A stretch of DNA of 64,000 nt, from NCBI RefSeq assembly GCF_041154675.1, contig NZ_AP031322.1, positions 2,169,812-2,233,811 of the forward strand. Direction: 5' to 3'. Below the pieces are notes generated by a model. That model was not told the DNA's origin and ran no database searches. It saw nothing but the letters and a program-made list of their open reading frames with translations. The DNA comes from Sulfurisphaera javensis (GTDB lineage: Archaea > Thermoproteota > Thermoprotei_A > Sulfolobales > Sulfolobaceae). This document shows, piece after piece, positions 54,913 to 64,000 of the stretch. The stretch's first letter is position 1, and each line of letters begins with the position of its first letter. Both the position numbers and the translations under genes were made by a program.

Positions 54913-55389
54913 TCATATAACTCTGATTCTCGGATCCTCTTTGACTACGTTTAGCACTATGCTCGTATGAGTTCTTTCAACTTTAGGATTTTTCAAAAGA
55001 TTTTTCAAAAAAGTATCTAAATCTTCAACACTTCTAAACTTAGCTACTATTGCAACATCATATTCTCCAACAATATCGTACACTGCAATTACATTATCAT
55101 AATTTGATATTTCTTTTTCAAATTCAACTAAATGTTTTCCATCAACTTTTGCCATAATTATGCTAGTTAAAGAATAACCTAATTTAGTATAATCTAATAG
55201 TGTTATAAATCCTTTAATTACACCTTCTTGCATTAATCTTAAAAGTCTATTATGAAGTGTTGCAGGGGATACATTCATTTCTTCTGCTAATCTTCTCAAA
55301 CTAACTCTAGAATCTCTTAAAAGTTCCATAAGTAGTCTCTTATCTACTGTATCTATCTCAACCCTTTTTTTATCAGACATAAACTTCAT
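54913..55389 (-). CDS. Lrp/AsnC family transcription regulator
   Basis: A 158-residue regulator. The N-terminal helix-turn-helix ([31 protein letters not shown]) and the C-terminal RAM ligand-binding domain ([37 protein letters not shown]) are both complete. Such proteins bind DNA as dimers or octamers and sense amino acids or other small molecules. ATG 55389 lies about 24 bp from an AATTTTTTAATC box; ATG 55380 is also possible. Target genes cannot be read from the sequence. Confidence 0.92.
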   Translation of the reverse strand: MKFMSDKKRVEIDTVDKRLLMELLRDSRVSLRRLAEEMNVSPATLHNRLLRLMQEGVIKGFITLLDYTKLGYSLTSIIMAKVDGKHLVEFEKEISNYDNVIAVYDIVGEYDVAIVAKFRSVEDLDTFLKNLLKNPKVERTHTSIVLNVVKEDPRIRVI

Positions 55390-55439
55390 AATATGATTCT
55401 CAATCAGATTAAAAAATTTTCATCTTAAATAGGTATTTA

Positions 55440-56036
55440 TCATGCAAACTTTAGTTGAGATATACCCTCTAGTATTAGTTGAACTCCAAAGGCCGCTATG
55501 ATTATAGCTGTAAATCTTCCTGCTGCAACAGTACCAGTTTCTCCTAAGGCTTTAACAATTAAAGGACCACTTAATAGAGACAAGTATACTAAAAGGCTAA
55601 CCACTAAACTACTAATTATTAAAATCAAAGGATTATAGGTTACTGATAAAGTGATAAGTGCTGTCATTGTTCCTGGACCTACTAAAAGTGGTGTGGCTAT
55701 TGGTGTAATTATTGCTTCTTCAAGTTTTCTTACGAATCTTAATTGTTGAAATCCACCCATTGTATCTACTCCAAGATATACTAATAAAATGCCTCCAGCT
55801 ATTTCAAGTGCTTGCGGCGAAATTCCTAGGAAATCGAGTAAAGGTCTTCCCAATATAGAAAAAATTATTAATAAAATAATTATTGCAATAGTTATTTTAT
55901 TTACTATAAAGTTCCAACTTATTTTTTCTTCTTTTGCAGCTTCTTCATAAACAGCTAATAGGTATGGAAGTACTGAAAAAGGGTCAATTATAGCAAATAA
56001 CTTTACTGTTATAACTAATATTGCTTCTAAGTTCAT
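55440..56036 (-). CDS. MarC family integral membrane protein
   Basis: A 198-residue protein with six predicted membrane helices and the family motif [20 protein letters not shown] near the N-terminus; [17 protein letters not shown] marks the second half. MarC proteins have unclear function; amino acid export has been suggested for some. The ATG overlaps the stop of the histidine-rich gene by 4 nt, so it is the last gene of the long pyr transcript. Its placement there is unexplained. Confidence 0.9.
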   Translation of the reverse strand: MNLEAILVITVKLFAIIDPFSVLPYLLAVYEEAAKEEKISWNFIVNKITIAIIILLIIFSILGRPLLDFLGISPQALEIAGGILLVYLGVDTMGGFQQLRFVRKLEEAIITPIATPLLVGPGTMTALITLSVTYNPLILIISSLVVSLLVYLSLLSGPLIVKALGETGTVAAGRFTAIIIAAFGVQLILEGISQLKFA

Positions 56037-56344
56037 TCTAGTAGGCTTATAATCTCTTTAAGATTTTTAATTCTCTCATCTTTGTTTTCACTCATTGTTA
56101 CAATAACTAGTTTACTTAATATCTTATATAATCTAGAGATTTCTTTCTTACAATCGTCATTACTCTTTTCCAGTTCTGTAACTCTTCCCTCTAGCCCTTG
56201 GAGTGACATATATAGTTCTGTAAGAATTTCTTCTTCATTATGTTCATGATGATGGTGATGTTCATGCTCTTCCTCTTCTACTTCTCTTTGAATTTCATTA
56301 AGATCTTCCTCATTTTTAGGTATCTTGTCTATCCTGAATTTCAT
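56033..56344 (-). CDS. Histidine-rich coiled-coil protein
   Basis: About 103 residues from ATG 56344 (ATG 56350 adds two). Near residues 25-36 there is an acidic-histidine cluster, [10 protein letters not shown], which would bind divalent metals. It is followed by a predicted coiled coil ([20 protein letters not shown]) and a helical end. No family is recognised. It overlaps the upstream 103-residue gene and marC, and belongs to the pyrBIKCD transcript. A metal-sensing or scaffold role would be speculation. Confidence 0.68.
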   Translation of the reverse strand: MKFRIDKIPKNEEDLNEIQREVEEEEHEHHHHHEHNEEEILTELYMSLQGLEGRVTELEKSNDDCKKEISRLYKILSKLVIVTMSENKDERIKNLKEIISLLE

Positions 56345-56627
56345 TCTCATCTACCTCTGTATCCACATTTTTAACATTACTCATATCTGTATTCTGAATA
56401 ATTAGTTTGTCTACACCCATTCTTAAATAATGCTTTACCACCACTGATATTTTACCAGCTGCCCTAGTTGCTATACATTCTGTTTCTACTGTGTCCCCAT
56501 CAATAGTTTCTACTATAACTTTTGCCGTCTTTTTACTTTCATCGCAATATTCAACGTTAACTGATTTTATTTTTCCCATGAATAGAAGCGATTCTATATC
56601 TCTCCCTTTCATTACTATTCTTGTCAT
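56316..56627 (-). CDS. Unrecognised protein of the pyr operon
   Basis: A 103-residue protein. The first 75 residues alternate in strand-like fashion ([44 protein letters not shown]), suggesting a small beta-rich domain; the tail is polar and acidic ([16 protein letters not shown]). No motif or family is recognised. It overlaps pyrD by 4 nt and the histidine-rich gene by 29 nt, which places it firmly in the pyr transcript. Confidence 0.7.
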   Translation of the reverse strand: MTRIVMKGRDIESLLFMGKIKSVNVEYCDESKKTAKVIVETIDGDTVETECIATRAAGKISVVVKHYLRMGVDKLIIQNTDMSNVKNVDTEVDENEIQDRQDT

Positions 56628-57490
56628 CTTTTCACTGCTAAACCTATTATATCTGAATATTTTAATCCTTTTTCATTTAAATATTCCTCTAATTCTTTTC
56701 TAATTCTTAATATACTATTATATCCTTCATCAATAATAACACTCCCTAAGCCAACAAGCTTAGCACCTACAGACATTAATTCTATTACATCTCTCCCATC
56801 AAAAACGCCACCCATTCCAATTATATCGACATTATATTCTCTATATATGTCATGAATTATTCTAACTGCTAAAGGATGTATACATTTTCCAGAAATTCCA
56901 CCAGTACCATAATGTAATATCTTCTCGAAGTTTTCAGTGTCTATAATCATTCCTTTAATAGTATTAATTAGCGTTAATCCATCTGCTCCAGCTGATAACG
57001 CTTTTCCAGCTAGTTCTAATACGTTGTCCCAAGGACCTAATTTTACAAAGACTGGTTTATCAGTTACACCCTTTACATTTTTAACTATCTCGTGTACATA
57101 ATTGGATAGACTTTCCCCGTAACCTTTTCTATTTGGACTACTTACGTTCAATTCTAAAATTATTCCTCTATCAACTTTCCTAGCAGATTCGACTATTTCA
57201 TCTAGATTATTTCCACCTATACTAACAATTAATGGACAATTAATTTCTTCTAGTTTTTTTAATTCTTGAATTCCTGGATTACCTAGACCAATTGCGTTAA
57301 GATAGCATTTATCATGAAACTTCACAAGAGTTGGAGGATTATGTGGTGAAAGAGGATAAAGGGTTAATGTTTTTGTGGTTATTCCGGAAGGATTATATTT
57401 CTCGCATACTTCTTTAATTTTATTTAAAGGGACTATTCCAGATGCAATAATTAATGGATCTTTAAAATTAATATTTGCCAGTTTTATCAA
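56624..57490 (-). CDS. pyrD: Dihydroorotate dehydrogenase, serine-type (1S)
   Basis: A 288-residue FMN enzyme of class 1. The active-site loop reads [11 protein letters not shown], so Ser118 stands where class 1A/1B enzymes have cysteine (NxSCPN). A serine-type enzyme, called 1S, has been described in Saccharolobus solfataricus. FMN-binding blocks [17 protein letters not shown] and [10 protein letters not shown] are present. It oxidises dihydroorotate to orotate. The gene overlaps pyrC by 23 nt. The electron acceptor is probably reached through the PyrK-like partner. Confidence 0.94.
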   Translation of the reverse strand: MIKLANINFKDPLIIASGIVPLNKIKEVCEKYNPSGITTKTLTLYPLSPHNPPTLVKFHDKCYLNAIGLGNPGIQELKKLEEINCPLIVSIGGNNLDEIVESARKVDRGIILELNVSSPNRKGYGESLSNYVHEIVKNVKGVTDKPVFVKLGPWDNVLELAGKALSAGADGLTLINTIKGMIIDTENFEKILHYGTGGISGKCIHPLAVRIIHDIYREYNVDIIGMGGVFDGRDVIELMSVGAKLVGLGSVIIDEGYNSILRIRKELEEYLNEKGLKYSDIIGLAVKR

Positions 57491-58631
57491 AGGGATTCAC
57501 ACCTCTTATTGGTAATACGTTTTCTCCATCAAAAGCTGGTTTACCTTGTATAATAGTGAAATCAACTTTTACTTCAAGAGGATAATAATCAAGGGGAGTT
57601 TCAGTAACCTTAGAGAATTTAGTCTTATATTTCCATTGTTTTTTGCTTATAACAGTGAAATTAGCAACGTTACCAATTTTTATTTCACCGTAGGGTATAT
57701 TAAGAATTTTTGCGGGATTTTTAGAAAGAAGATTTACGGCTCTTTCTAAGCTAATTAAATCTTTAAAAGCTAAAGAATAAATGAAAGGAGTTGTAAATGA
57801 AACTGCTGCTATACCGGGTGGGCATAATTCATATTCAAGGTTTTTCTCTTCTCTCGTGTGAGGGGCGTGGTCACTAACTATCGTATCCGCTTCATATAAA
57901 GCTCTCAATAGTTGTAATCTTATAATGTATTCCCTAATAGGCGGATTTACTTTACTCAAGCAATCTCTTTCGCCATTGACTAAAAGATGATGAGGTGTAA
58001 TATCGGTTGTAAAACCTAATTCTTTAGCTAATTTTAAGGTTTCATAATTTGTTATATGTGTAATATGAACATTACCATAAACTAAATATAATGAAGCTAC
58101 TTCCATCCAAAGTTCTCTTAATTTTCTAGGTACTCTTAAGGCTAAAGGTATTTCAGGGTGAAGGACCTTTAGTTTCTTACTTTTCATGAGCACTTCTTTA
58201 GTTTCTTCTTTCTCTAAATCTTCGGGGTAAATCTTGTATCCTGCTATAGGCAAAGAATCAACTTTTTCTATTTCTTTTGATACACCAGAATATATTCCGA
58301 AATCAGACCTAGAATAATTTTCAAATTCTCTAATTCTTTCTATCACTCTCTGATAAGTGTTAACTGGTGGAACCGTATTAGGCATATCTACTATAAGTCC
58401 TACGCCTCCATACACAGCTTCGCTAGTAGCTGTAGCAACAGTTTCTTTATATGAAAGTTGTGCACCCCTAACGTGAACATGCATATCTATTGAAGCCGGG
58501 AAAATTATCTGGTGGCTTTCAAACTGGATATCTGGCTTACATTCCTTCTTTATATTTTTAATAAATCTATCAATTTGTATGCAAACTTCTTCTATATTAT
58601 TATTTACCCAAGCTTTGCCTCTGATCCACAA
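57468..58631 (-). CDS. pyrC: Dihydroorotase
   Basis: A 387-residue metal-dependent amidohydrolase. Metal ligands are MHVHVRG (HxH near residue 50), a lysine-region residue before HPEIPLALR, His in NVHITHI, and the catalytic Asp in [11 protein letters not shown]. It closes carbamoyl aspartate to dihydroorotate. TTG 58631 is preferred over GTG 58637 because AAGGTGA lies 6 nt before it. The gene overlaps the PyrK-like gene by 32 nt. Confidence 0.93.
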   Translation of the reverse strand: MWIRGKAWVNNNIEEVCIQIDRFIKNIKKECKPDIQFESHQIIFPASIDMHVHVRGAQLSYKETVATATSEAVYGGVGLIVDMPNTVPPVNTYQRVIERIREFENYSRSDFGIYSGVSKEIEKVDSLPIAGYKIYPEDLEKEETKEVLMKSKKLKVLHPEIPLALRVPRKLRELWMEVASLYLVYGNVHITHITNYETLKLAKELGFTTDITPHHLLVNGERDCLSKVNPPIREYIIRLQLLRALYEADTIVSDHAPHTREEKNLEYELCPPGIAAVSFTTPFIYSLAFKDLISLERAVNLLSKNPAKILNIPYGEIKIGNVANFTVISKKQWKYKTKFSKVTETPLDYYPLEVKVDFTIIQGKPAFDGENVLPIRGVNPFDKTGKY

Positions 58632-59207
58632 GATCACTCACCTTAATTAAGGGTCCATCTATACATACAAGTTTGCTTCCTATTTCGCAAACTCCACAAA
58701 CTCCTAACATACAATTCATTTTAATCCATCTTACATAAACGTAAGCATCTTTAGGTAATGAATTAATAAAATTCTGAGGAACAGAGGCTATAATTAAATC
58801 GAATTTCTCAGTCTCATTCCCTATTTGAAATTCATTAGTTTCGCATTCAATGCACTTTACCTTAACTTTTATACCATTCCTTTTAGCTTCCCTAAGGATA
58901 TAAAGAATATCAAAGAAGAGATCTTGATAAGCTATGCCTAGGACAGAAGAGACAGATAAATCAACGGGCCTTCCAATTGGTCCTTTTAAAAGAATCCTTT
59001 CTTTACCTTTTAGTGTATCATATATTTTTTCTGACAAGTGCAAGAATAATATTCCATTATAATAATCTGATATGCTGAGTGGGATTTCTCTCTTTCCAGA
59101 GTCTATTAGACTAACAAATTGCCCTGGTTTAGGTTTAATTGGAAAAAGTACGGCTACTTCATACATATTTTCTTTTAATTTTTTCTCATATAGAATTTTA
59201 GAGTAAA

Positions 59208-59211
<4 letters not shown>
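58600..59211 (-). CDS. pyrK: PyrK-like iron-sulphur flavoprotein subunit
   Basis: A 203-residue protein. The N-terminal barrel has the FAD-type segment REIPLSIS, and the C-terminal end binds a 2Fe-2S cluster through Cys167, Cys172, Cys175 and Cys183 ([17 protein letters not shown]), the PyrK pattern. The usual glycine-rich NAD loop is not visible (the place reads SVLGIAYQ), and the chain is shorter than bacterial PyrK (about 260). It probably passes electrons from PyrD to a non-NAD acceptor. TTG 59211 overlaps the pyrI stop. Confidence 0.83.
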
Positions 59212-59690
<479 letters not shown>

Positions 59691-59691
59691 T

Positions 59692-60585
59692 TTACTCACC
59701 TATAACCTTATGAAAGATTGCCATTCTTATTGGAACAGCATAAGAAGCTTGTTCAAAATATTTAGCTTGAGGAGTTTTATCAACTTCTCTACTTATCTCA
59801 TTCACTCTTGGTAACGCATGTAAAACTATTGAATCCTTTTTCATTTTCGATACCAAAGTAGAGTCAACAATGTAGCTTTCTTTCACTTTTTCATATTCAC
59901 TTTCATCTGGAAATCTTTCTTTTTGAATTCTAGTTACATAAAGTACATCTACTTCTTCTATGACTTCATTATAGTCATTGACCTCTTTATATGGGTAGTT
60001 TAACTCCTCGAGTATTTCTTTTCTTGCTGAAAGTTGAGGAGGAGAGATTAAGTACACTAATTTAGGTTTAAATCTTGTTAATCCTCTTAAAAGGCTGTTA
60101 ACTACTCTTGCATATCTTAAGTCCCCCATAATGCCAAAAGTTAAGTTGTCTATATCACCAAAGTTCTTATAAACTGTATATAAATCAATTACAGTTTGTG
60201 TTGGATGTTCATGTTTTCCATCTCCTGCATTTATTATTGGTTTTTCAGATACTTCTGAGGCAAATTTAGCTGCTCCATCAAACTTATGCCTTATAACTAT
60301 AATATCCGCATAATTATTTAACATTCTTATTGTATCGGCTAAGTTTTCTCCTTTAGCGACTGAAATTCCTTCTTCTCCGGAAAATCCAATAACTGATGCT
60401 CCTAAGTTTATAGAAGCTTTATTGAAACTTAAGTATGTCCTTGTGCTAGGTTCAAAAAATGCTAACGCTACTGTCTTTTCTTTTAATATTTTAGGGGGCG
60501 AAATATTTCTAAACTTATCTGCTAGTTCAAAAATTTCTTCAAAATCACTCTTTGAAAAATCATATGAGGAAATTATATCTCTCAC
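59692..60585 (-). CDS. pyrB: Aspartate carbamoyltransferase catalytic chain
   Basis: A 297-residue catalytic chain. Carbamoyl phosphate is bound by [10 protein letters not shown] (45-54), with [12 protein letters not shown] and [17 protein letters not shown] following, and the aspartate site near [10 protein letters not shown]. It makes carbamoyl aspartate, the first committed step. The start is GTG 60585. It heads the minus-strand pyr operon and shares a 62-bp divergent promoter region with pyrE. Confidence 0.96.
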   Translation of the reverse strand: MRDIISSYDFSKSDFEEIFELADKFRNISPPKILKEKTVALAFFEPSTRTYLSFNKASINLGASVIGFSGEEGISVAKGENLADTIRMLNNYADIIVIRHKFDGAAKFASEVSEKPIINAGDGKHEHPTQTVIDLYTVYKNFGDIDNLTFGIMGDLRYARVVNSLLRGLTRFKPKLVYLISPPQLSARKEILEELNYPYKEVNDYNEVIEEVDVLYVTRIQKERFPDESEYEKVKESYIVDSTLVSKMKKDSIVLHALPRVNEISREVDKTPQAKYFEQASYAVPIRMAIFHKVIGE

Positions 60586-60615
60586 AAATGCCCTTCATTT
60601 ATCTTCGTTCAATGA

Positions 60616-60625
60616 TTATTTAAAC
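60616..60625. promoter_or_regulatory. Shared near-palindromic TATA box between pyrB and pyrE
   Basis: TTATTTAAAC, with the palindromic core TTTAAA at 60619-60624, is centred 26-27 bp before pyrE ATG 60648 and about 37 bp from pyrB GTG 60585. One box could serve leaderless pyrEF and, in the other direction, pyrB with a leader of about 8-10 nt. Confidence 0.5.
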
Positions 60626-60647
60626 TCTTTCTTTCATAAACTAATTA

Positions 60648-61235
60648 ATGGATTTCGTTAAAGCTCTAATCGACAATAAGCTTCTATTAACTGGAAGCTT
60701 TGTACTGACATCAGGCAAAATAAGTCCTTATTATCTTGACTTAAGAAGACTTTCTAATTATTATGATGTTTTTTCAGACACAGTTAATAAAGCAATAGAT
60801 AAGATAAAAAAGATAGAATTTGATATGGTAATAGGTATTGCAACTGGTGGAGTTCCTTTTGCTTCCTTTATTGCTTGCCGAATAGGAAAGCCCTTAGGAT
60901 ATATAAGGATGGAAAGGAAAGGATATGGGACCGATAAAATATTAGAAGCTGATGTAAAAGGTAAAAGGATAGTTTTAGTTGATGATGTAGCGACTACTGG
61001 AGGATCATTAAGTAAAGCAGTTGAAGCAATTACATCCGAAGGTGGAAGAGTAGTAGCAAGTTTAGTTATTGTAGATAGAGAAGAGGGGGCTGAAAAGAAA
61101 TTAGCTGAACAAGGAGTTCAATTAATCTCTGTTTATAAAATTAGAGAAATTCTAGAGTATTTATTAAATTCCAACTTAATATCTGAAAATGATAAAAATA
61201 ATATCAGAGAGTACTTGGTGAAAAATATTGGGTAA
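60648..61235 (+). CDS. pyrE: Orotate phosphoribosyltransferase
   Basis: A 195-residue type I phosphoribosyltransferase. The PRPP-binding motif is IVLVDDVATTGGSL near 107-120, and the N-terminal segment SGKISPYYLDLRRL and GVPFASFIAC are typical. It makes OMP from orotate. ATG 60648 fits a leaderless mRNA. The end overlaps pyrF by 8 nt. This gene is widely used as a selectable marker in Sulfolobus relatives. Confidence 0.95.
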   Translation: MDFVKALIDNKLLLTGSFVLTSGKISPYYLDLRRLSNYYDVFSDTVNKAIDKIKKIEFDMVIGIATGGVPFASFIACRIGKPLGYIRMERKGYGTDKILEADVKGKRIVLVDDVATTGGSLSKAVEAITSEGGRVVASLVIVDREEGAEKKLAEQGVQLISVYKIREILEYLLNSNLISENDKNNIREYLVKNIG

Positions 61236-61878
61236 CTTAATTTTAGCCTTAGATAAACAATTATCTCTATCAACTTTATCTGAGTTAAGCAAATACATAT
61301 CTAAAATAAAGATAGGTTATCCGTTAATCCTTGAAAATCCCTCATATTTAGATAATATAACTAAGATTCAATGGGATGAAGTTATTTTTGATTTAAAATT
61401 AGCTGACATTGATAACACGATGATGCTTATTGCATCTAAATTGCTAAATTATGCTGACTCATTTATTGCTCATTCCTTTATAGGGGTAGAAGGAGCCTTA
61501 GACAATCTTTCCTCCTATCTTAAAAAGCATGAAAAATCATTATATTTAGTTTTATCTATGTCTCATAAAGGATGGAATGACGGTTTTTACTCATATCTAA
61601 AAGAGGTAGCGATAAAGGTTAATCCAGACGGATTTGTAGTAGGGGCTACTAAGCCAAACATGATAAGAACTGTTAGGAATGACTTTAAAGATAAAGTAAT
61701 TATTTCACCTGGTGTTGGGGTACAAGGGGCTAACATTGGTGATGCTATCTGTAATGGTGCCGATTACGAGATAGTTGGCAGAAGTATATATGAAGCTAAA
61801 GATCCCGTAACTGAAGCAAAAAGAATCTTAGAAATCCAAGAGGGAAGAATACGTGAGTGTAAAGGATCAGAAAATTGA
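61228..61878 (+). CDS. pyrF: Orotidine 5'-phosphate decarboxylase
   Basis: A 216-residue TIM barrel. The catalytic DxKxxD is FDLKLADID (Asp55, Lys57, Asp60), after LILALD at the start. The phosphate loops ISPGVGVQGA and YEIVGRSIY are present. It decarboxylates OMP to UMP. It starts at TTG 61228 inside the end of pyrE. The following gene begins 26 nt before its stop. Confidence 0.94.
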   Translation: MGNLILALDKQLSLSTLSELSKYISKIKIGYPLILENPSYLDNITKIQWDEVIFDLKLADIDNTMMLIASKLLNYADSFIAHSFIGVEGALDNLSSYLKKHEKSLYLVLSMSHKGWNDGFYSYLKEVAIKVNPDGFVVGATKPNMIRTVRNDFKDKVIISPGVGVQGANIGDAICNGADYEIVGRSIYEAKDPVTEAKRILEIQEGRIRECKGSEN

Positions 61879-62503
61879 TAAAAGCAAAGAGAGTGAGAAA
61901 TTAGCTGAAATTGCTAAATTAATTTTTAAGGCTGAGGAAATACATGAAGAGTATGATGAAATAGCAACTACTGATTTAGAGAAATTATATACTGTCAATG
62001 GTATAAATGATACAGAAAAAGGTAAGGCAAAATACACGTACTTTCAATTGTATGATTATTTTGCTGAGTTGTATTCAAGATTTATTTTGTCTACAATGGC
62101 TAATTATTCAACGAGAACACAAGAATCAGAAATAGAATATATTAATATTTTATTAGAAGACGGTTCCTTTATTATCTTAGAGGGAGAAGAAGATAGAGTA
62201 GTCATCCCTCATCCGAAAGCTTTAGCATCAACTCACACTCATCCTAACATTTGCTTGTTTTCTCATAAAGATTTAGAGACAGCTGATCAACTATTTATAA
62301 AAGACTACATAGCTGTAGGCGTTTTAACTACTAAATGTTTACTTTTATTATATAGGAGAGGTGTCTATACTTTGGAAGATAGAGAAATCTTACTGAAGCT
62401 TGTTAAAAATATCAAAAAGAGTAAGACTGCAGAAGAAGTTATAAAATCTTATAACGAGACTAAATTTGCTCAGTTGAGTTTTCGTCTTGTTCAGTTTGCT
62501 TAG
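61853..62503 (+). CDS. JAMM-like protein of unknown function
   Basis: A 216-residue protein. The central stretch STHTHPNICLFSHKDLETAD has His128, His130, Ser137 and Asp140, close to the HxHx7SxxD zinc signature of JAMM/MPN+ peptidases but with six rather than seven residues in the gap. Glutamates upstream (LLEDGSFIILEGEED) could supply the fourth acid. The N-terminal 90 residues are a charged helical extension. It might be a metallopeptidase or isopeptidase; this is inference. It overlaps pyrF by 26 nt and the convergent PhoU gene by 44 nt. Confidence 0.65.
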   Translation: MSVKDQKIDKSKESEKLAEIAKLIFKAEEIHEEYDEIATTDLEKLYTVNGINDTEKGKAKYTYFQLYDYFAELYSRFILSTMANYSTRTQESEIEYINILLEDGSFIILEGEEDRVVIPHPKALASTHTHPNICLFSHKDLETADQLFIKDYIAVGVLTTKCLLLLYRRGVYTLEDREILLKLVKNIKKSKTAEEVIKSYNETKFAQLSFRLVQFA

Positions 62504-63497
62504 CTAAAAGATCTATTGTTGCTTCGGCTATATCAATTGAGTATCTTATCACTCTCCTTACCGAGTCTAAAACTATTAACATTGAACTAATTTTCTTGGA
62601 ATCGTAATTAAAATTAATAACTTTTTCAGCTAAAGATCTATTTTTATATAATAACTCAAACTCTTTGTTAATAATCTGATGAGAGATATCCTTATCTTTT
62701 GCATTAAAAGCATTCATCGAACTTTTATAGAACTCAGCCACTTCGTATCCATGATCATGTAACTCTTTTTCATTAAGTTTTTCTATTATGGGTAATTGAT
62801 CCACTATTCTTATACTATGGTCAGATACTCTCTCAATAGATTTTGCAACTGAATAAAGATTTACTAATTGTGTTAAATTGTATTTTTCATCTTCTATGAT
62901 TTCAGGATATTCTACTGATAAGGATAATTGCCTAACTATATAGAAATAGAATCTATCTACATCATCATCTCTGCTCATTATTTCTTTTGATAAATCTAAG
63001 TTTCCATCATAAAGAGCCTTAAATGAATCTTTTAGCATATTATAAGAAATATTTGCCGCTCTCATTATCGATTTAGTGAGAGAAAGTTCTTTTTCACTTA
63101 CAAGAAATTGAATAGTCAATGAGTTTGAATCTTCATCTATTATTTCTGCACCCAAAAGTCTATTTCTTATTGTCTCCTTTATCCTTTCTCTATCATCTGA
63201 TGAAAATTTACTACATGATACTGTTAGAAGAGTGTAGCCAGCCATATAATATGCAATTATTTCTCTAATTACGAAGCTGATATCCGGTTTATCACAGTTT
63301 AATGCTATTCTTTTCTCTTTTCTTTCACTATCTTCACTTTTCTTAGGAACTAGTATTAGTCTAGCTTGTTTATCTTGGATTATTTCTACTTCGTCGCCAG
63401 GCCTAAGAAAATGTTCTTTTACCCATGTCTTTGGCAAAGATATAATGTATGTTGACCCTCCCGTAAGTTGTATTTTTCTCACTATAGGTTTTGACAT
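62460..63497 (-). CDS. AbrB-PhoU fusion protein (phosphate-signalling-type regulator)
   Basis: A 345-residue protein. Residues 1-50 (VRKIQLTGGSTYIISLPKTW, LRPGDEVEII) are a SpoVT/AbrB DNA-binding domain. The remainder is a PhoU-like helical bundle (SREIMSRDDDVDRFYFYIVRQL, SIERVSDHSIRI). Such fusions are common in archaea and are thought to regulate phosphate or related transport; no phosphate transporter gene is adjacent here. ATG 63497. It lies 21 bp after the cdvB-family gene in the same direction. Confidence 0.88.
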   Translation of the reverse strand: MSKPIVRKIQLTGGSTYIISLPKTWVKEHFLRPGDEVEIIQDKQARLILVPKKSEDSERKEKRIALNCDKPDISFVIREIIAYYMAGYTLLTVSCSKFSSDDRERIKETIRNRLLGAEIIDEDSNSLTIQFLVSEKELSLTKSIMRAANISYNMLKDSFKALYDGNLDLSKEIMSRDDDVDRFYFYIVRQLSLSVEYPEIIEDEKYNLTQLVNLYSVAKSIERVSDHSIRIVDQLPIIEKLNEKELHDHGYEVAEFYKSSMNAFNAKDKDISHQIINKEFELLYKNRSLAEKVINFNYDSKKISSMLIVLDSVRRVIRYSIDIAEATIDLLAKQTEQDENSTEQI

Positions 63498-63518
63498 AAC
63501 TATATTCGCTATATATTT

Positions 63519-64000
63519 CTAAGTGGGAACTTTATATTTTTCTCTTAACTCCTCAGTGGCTACCTTTTCAGCTTCTTCAATTATTTTTCTTACTTCTTCA
63601 CTCTCGTTTAATATAGGCTTTGCATCGGAAGTTACTATGGGTTTTAAATTAAGTAGAATGTCATCAATAAGTGGTCCAAACTCTATAGAGTTACCTAAAT
63701 TCCCCTTTATACTCTCTAAAGCTTTAACAACTGGGTAAATATATTCTCTCAACGAATTTAACATCATAAGAGTTTCAAGTCTAATTTCTAAGATCTCTAG
63801 AATAATTTTGACCCTAAGTAGATTAATCATTAAATTTTTATTAATTTCTATTTCTTTGTAATATGCTTTTGATAAATAATTGAATCTACCAATATTATAA
63901 AGAGATAAATCTTCAAGGGTTTTAATTCTATTATCAATTCTAGCTAAGAACATATCTATACGATAAATAGTAAGCTTGATATCAGCAATAATCTCTGGTA
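63519..64000 (-). CDS. cdvB3: ESCRT-III-like cell division protein, CdvB paralogue (5' end outside window)
   Basis: The minus-strand frame runs through ATG 63953 to the edge with no stop, and residues such as IIADIKLTIYRIDMFLARID precede that ATG, so the gene is cut. The helices match the Snf7 fold: an N-terminal hairpin, then RVKIILEILEIRLETLMML and a C-terminal helix near EVRKIIEEAEKVATEELREK. In Sulfolobus acidocaldarius a cdvB paralogue lies in this same neighbourhood close to pyrEF, which supports cdvB3. It would act at the membrane in cytokinesis. Paralogue number is inferred from synteny. Confidence 0.72.
   Translation of the reverse strand, partial: PEIIADIKLTIYRIDMFLARIDNRIKTLEDLSLYNIGRFNYLSKAYYKEIEINKNLMINLLRVKIILEILEIRLETLMMLNSLREYIYPVVKALESIKGNLGNSIEFGPLIDDILLNLKPIVTSDAKPILNESEEVRKIIEEAEKVATEELREKYKVPT

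Noticed and set aside
56240-56272. Run of histidines read as a cloning tag or contaminating vector
   Set aside because: It is encoded within a native frame that overlaps its neighbours on both sides, with normal base composition.

Overview
The window is AT-rich, gene-dense chromosomal DNA from a thermoacidophilic crenarchaeon of the order Sulfolobales. The gene content and order resemble Sulfurisphaera (Sulfolobus) tokodaii or a close relative. Markers are PolB1 replicase, an aKMT-type protein lysine methyltransferase, Hjc next to a PIN-KH ATPase, a serine-type dihydroorotate dehydrogenase, an archaeal A-type ATP synthase, a 5S rRNA gene away from other rRNAs, archaeal L7Ae and S26e, archaeal ether-lipid enzymes and an ESCRT-III (CdvB) gene next to pyrEF. 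Many genes have a TATA box about 26 bp before the start codon, which fits leaderless mRNAs; genes inside operons mostly carry GGTGA-type Shine-Dalgarno sites. No CRISPR array, insertion sequence, integrase or plasmid gene was seen. There is no gene-free stretch above 300 bp.

Layout. 1-2.7 kb: pheT (cut by the edge), pheS and a metal-dependent hydrolase on the minus strand. 2.8-10.5 kb, plus strand: methionine aminopeptidase, a DUF1512-like membrane protein with a small zinc-binding partner, 5S rRNA, a degenerate HD-domain protein, phosphoglycolate phosphatase, gltX, rpl7ae with a candidate kink-turn leader, and a glycosyltransferase. 10.6-16.2 kb: tRNA-Arg(CCG) and a replication-linked cluster (polB1, an acidic-tailed neighbour, a lysine methyltransferase, a lipid synthase, priL). 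16.2-25.3 kb: metG and the ATP synthase locus, with subunit I divergent from F-E-A-B-D-epsilon-c. 25.3-30.9 kb: proS, rps26e, pdxST, PINA and hjc. 30.9-34 kb: ilvB-ilvN-ilvC. 34-40.6 kb: a HAD phosphatase, a circularly permuted GTPase, lipid enzymes, speH, DUF211, a PP-loop tRNA thiolase and a cobalamin adenosyltransferase. 40.6-43.5 kb: leuS. 44.1-50.4 kb: a nine-gene his operon (C-G-A-B-F-D-E-H-I). 50.5-55.4 kb: DUF59, serS, a radical SAM enzyme, a HIT protein, a TFS-like zinc ribbon and an Lrp-type regulator. 55.4-62.5 kb: two divergent pyr operons (B-I-K-C-D plus two unknown genes and marC; E-F plus a JAMM-like gene). The right edge holds an AbrB-PhoU protein and a truncated cdvB-family gene.

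Functionally this is a core region: six aminoacyl-tRNA synthetases (seven genes), replication and recombination proteins, energy conservation, and complete or nearly complete pathways for histidine, pyrimidine, branched-chain amino acid and pyridoxal phosphate synthesis. The less ordinary points are: two genes (hisC and a geranylgeranyl-reductase-like gene) whose conserved N-termini have no ATG, GTG or TTG start; a k-turn-like hairpin enclosing the L7Ae ribosome-binding site; a pyrimidine operon with a serine-type DHODH and a PyrK-like partner lacking an obvious NAD site; unknown genes embedded in the pyr operons; an HD protein missing its HD histidine; and near-universal overlap of convergent gene ends.
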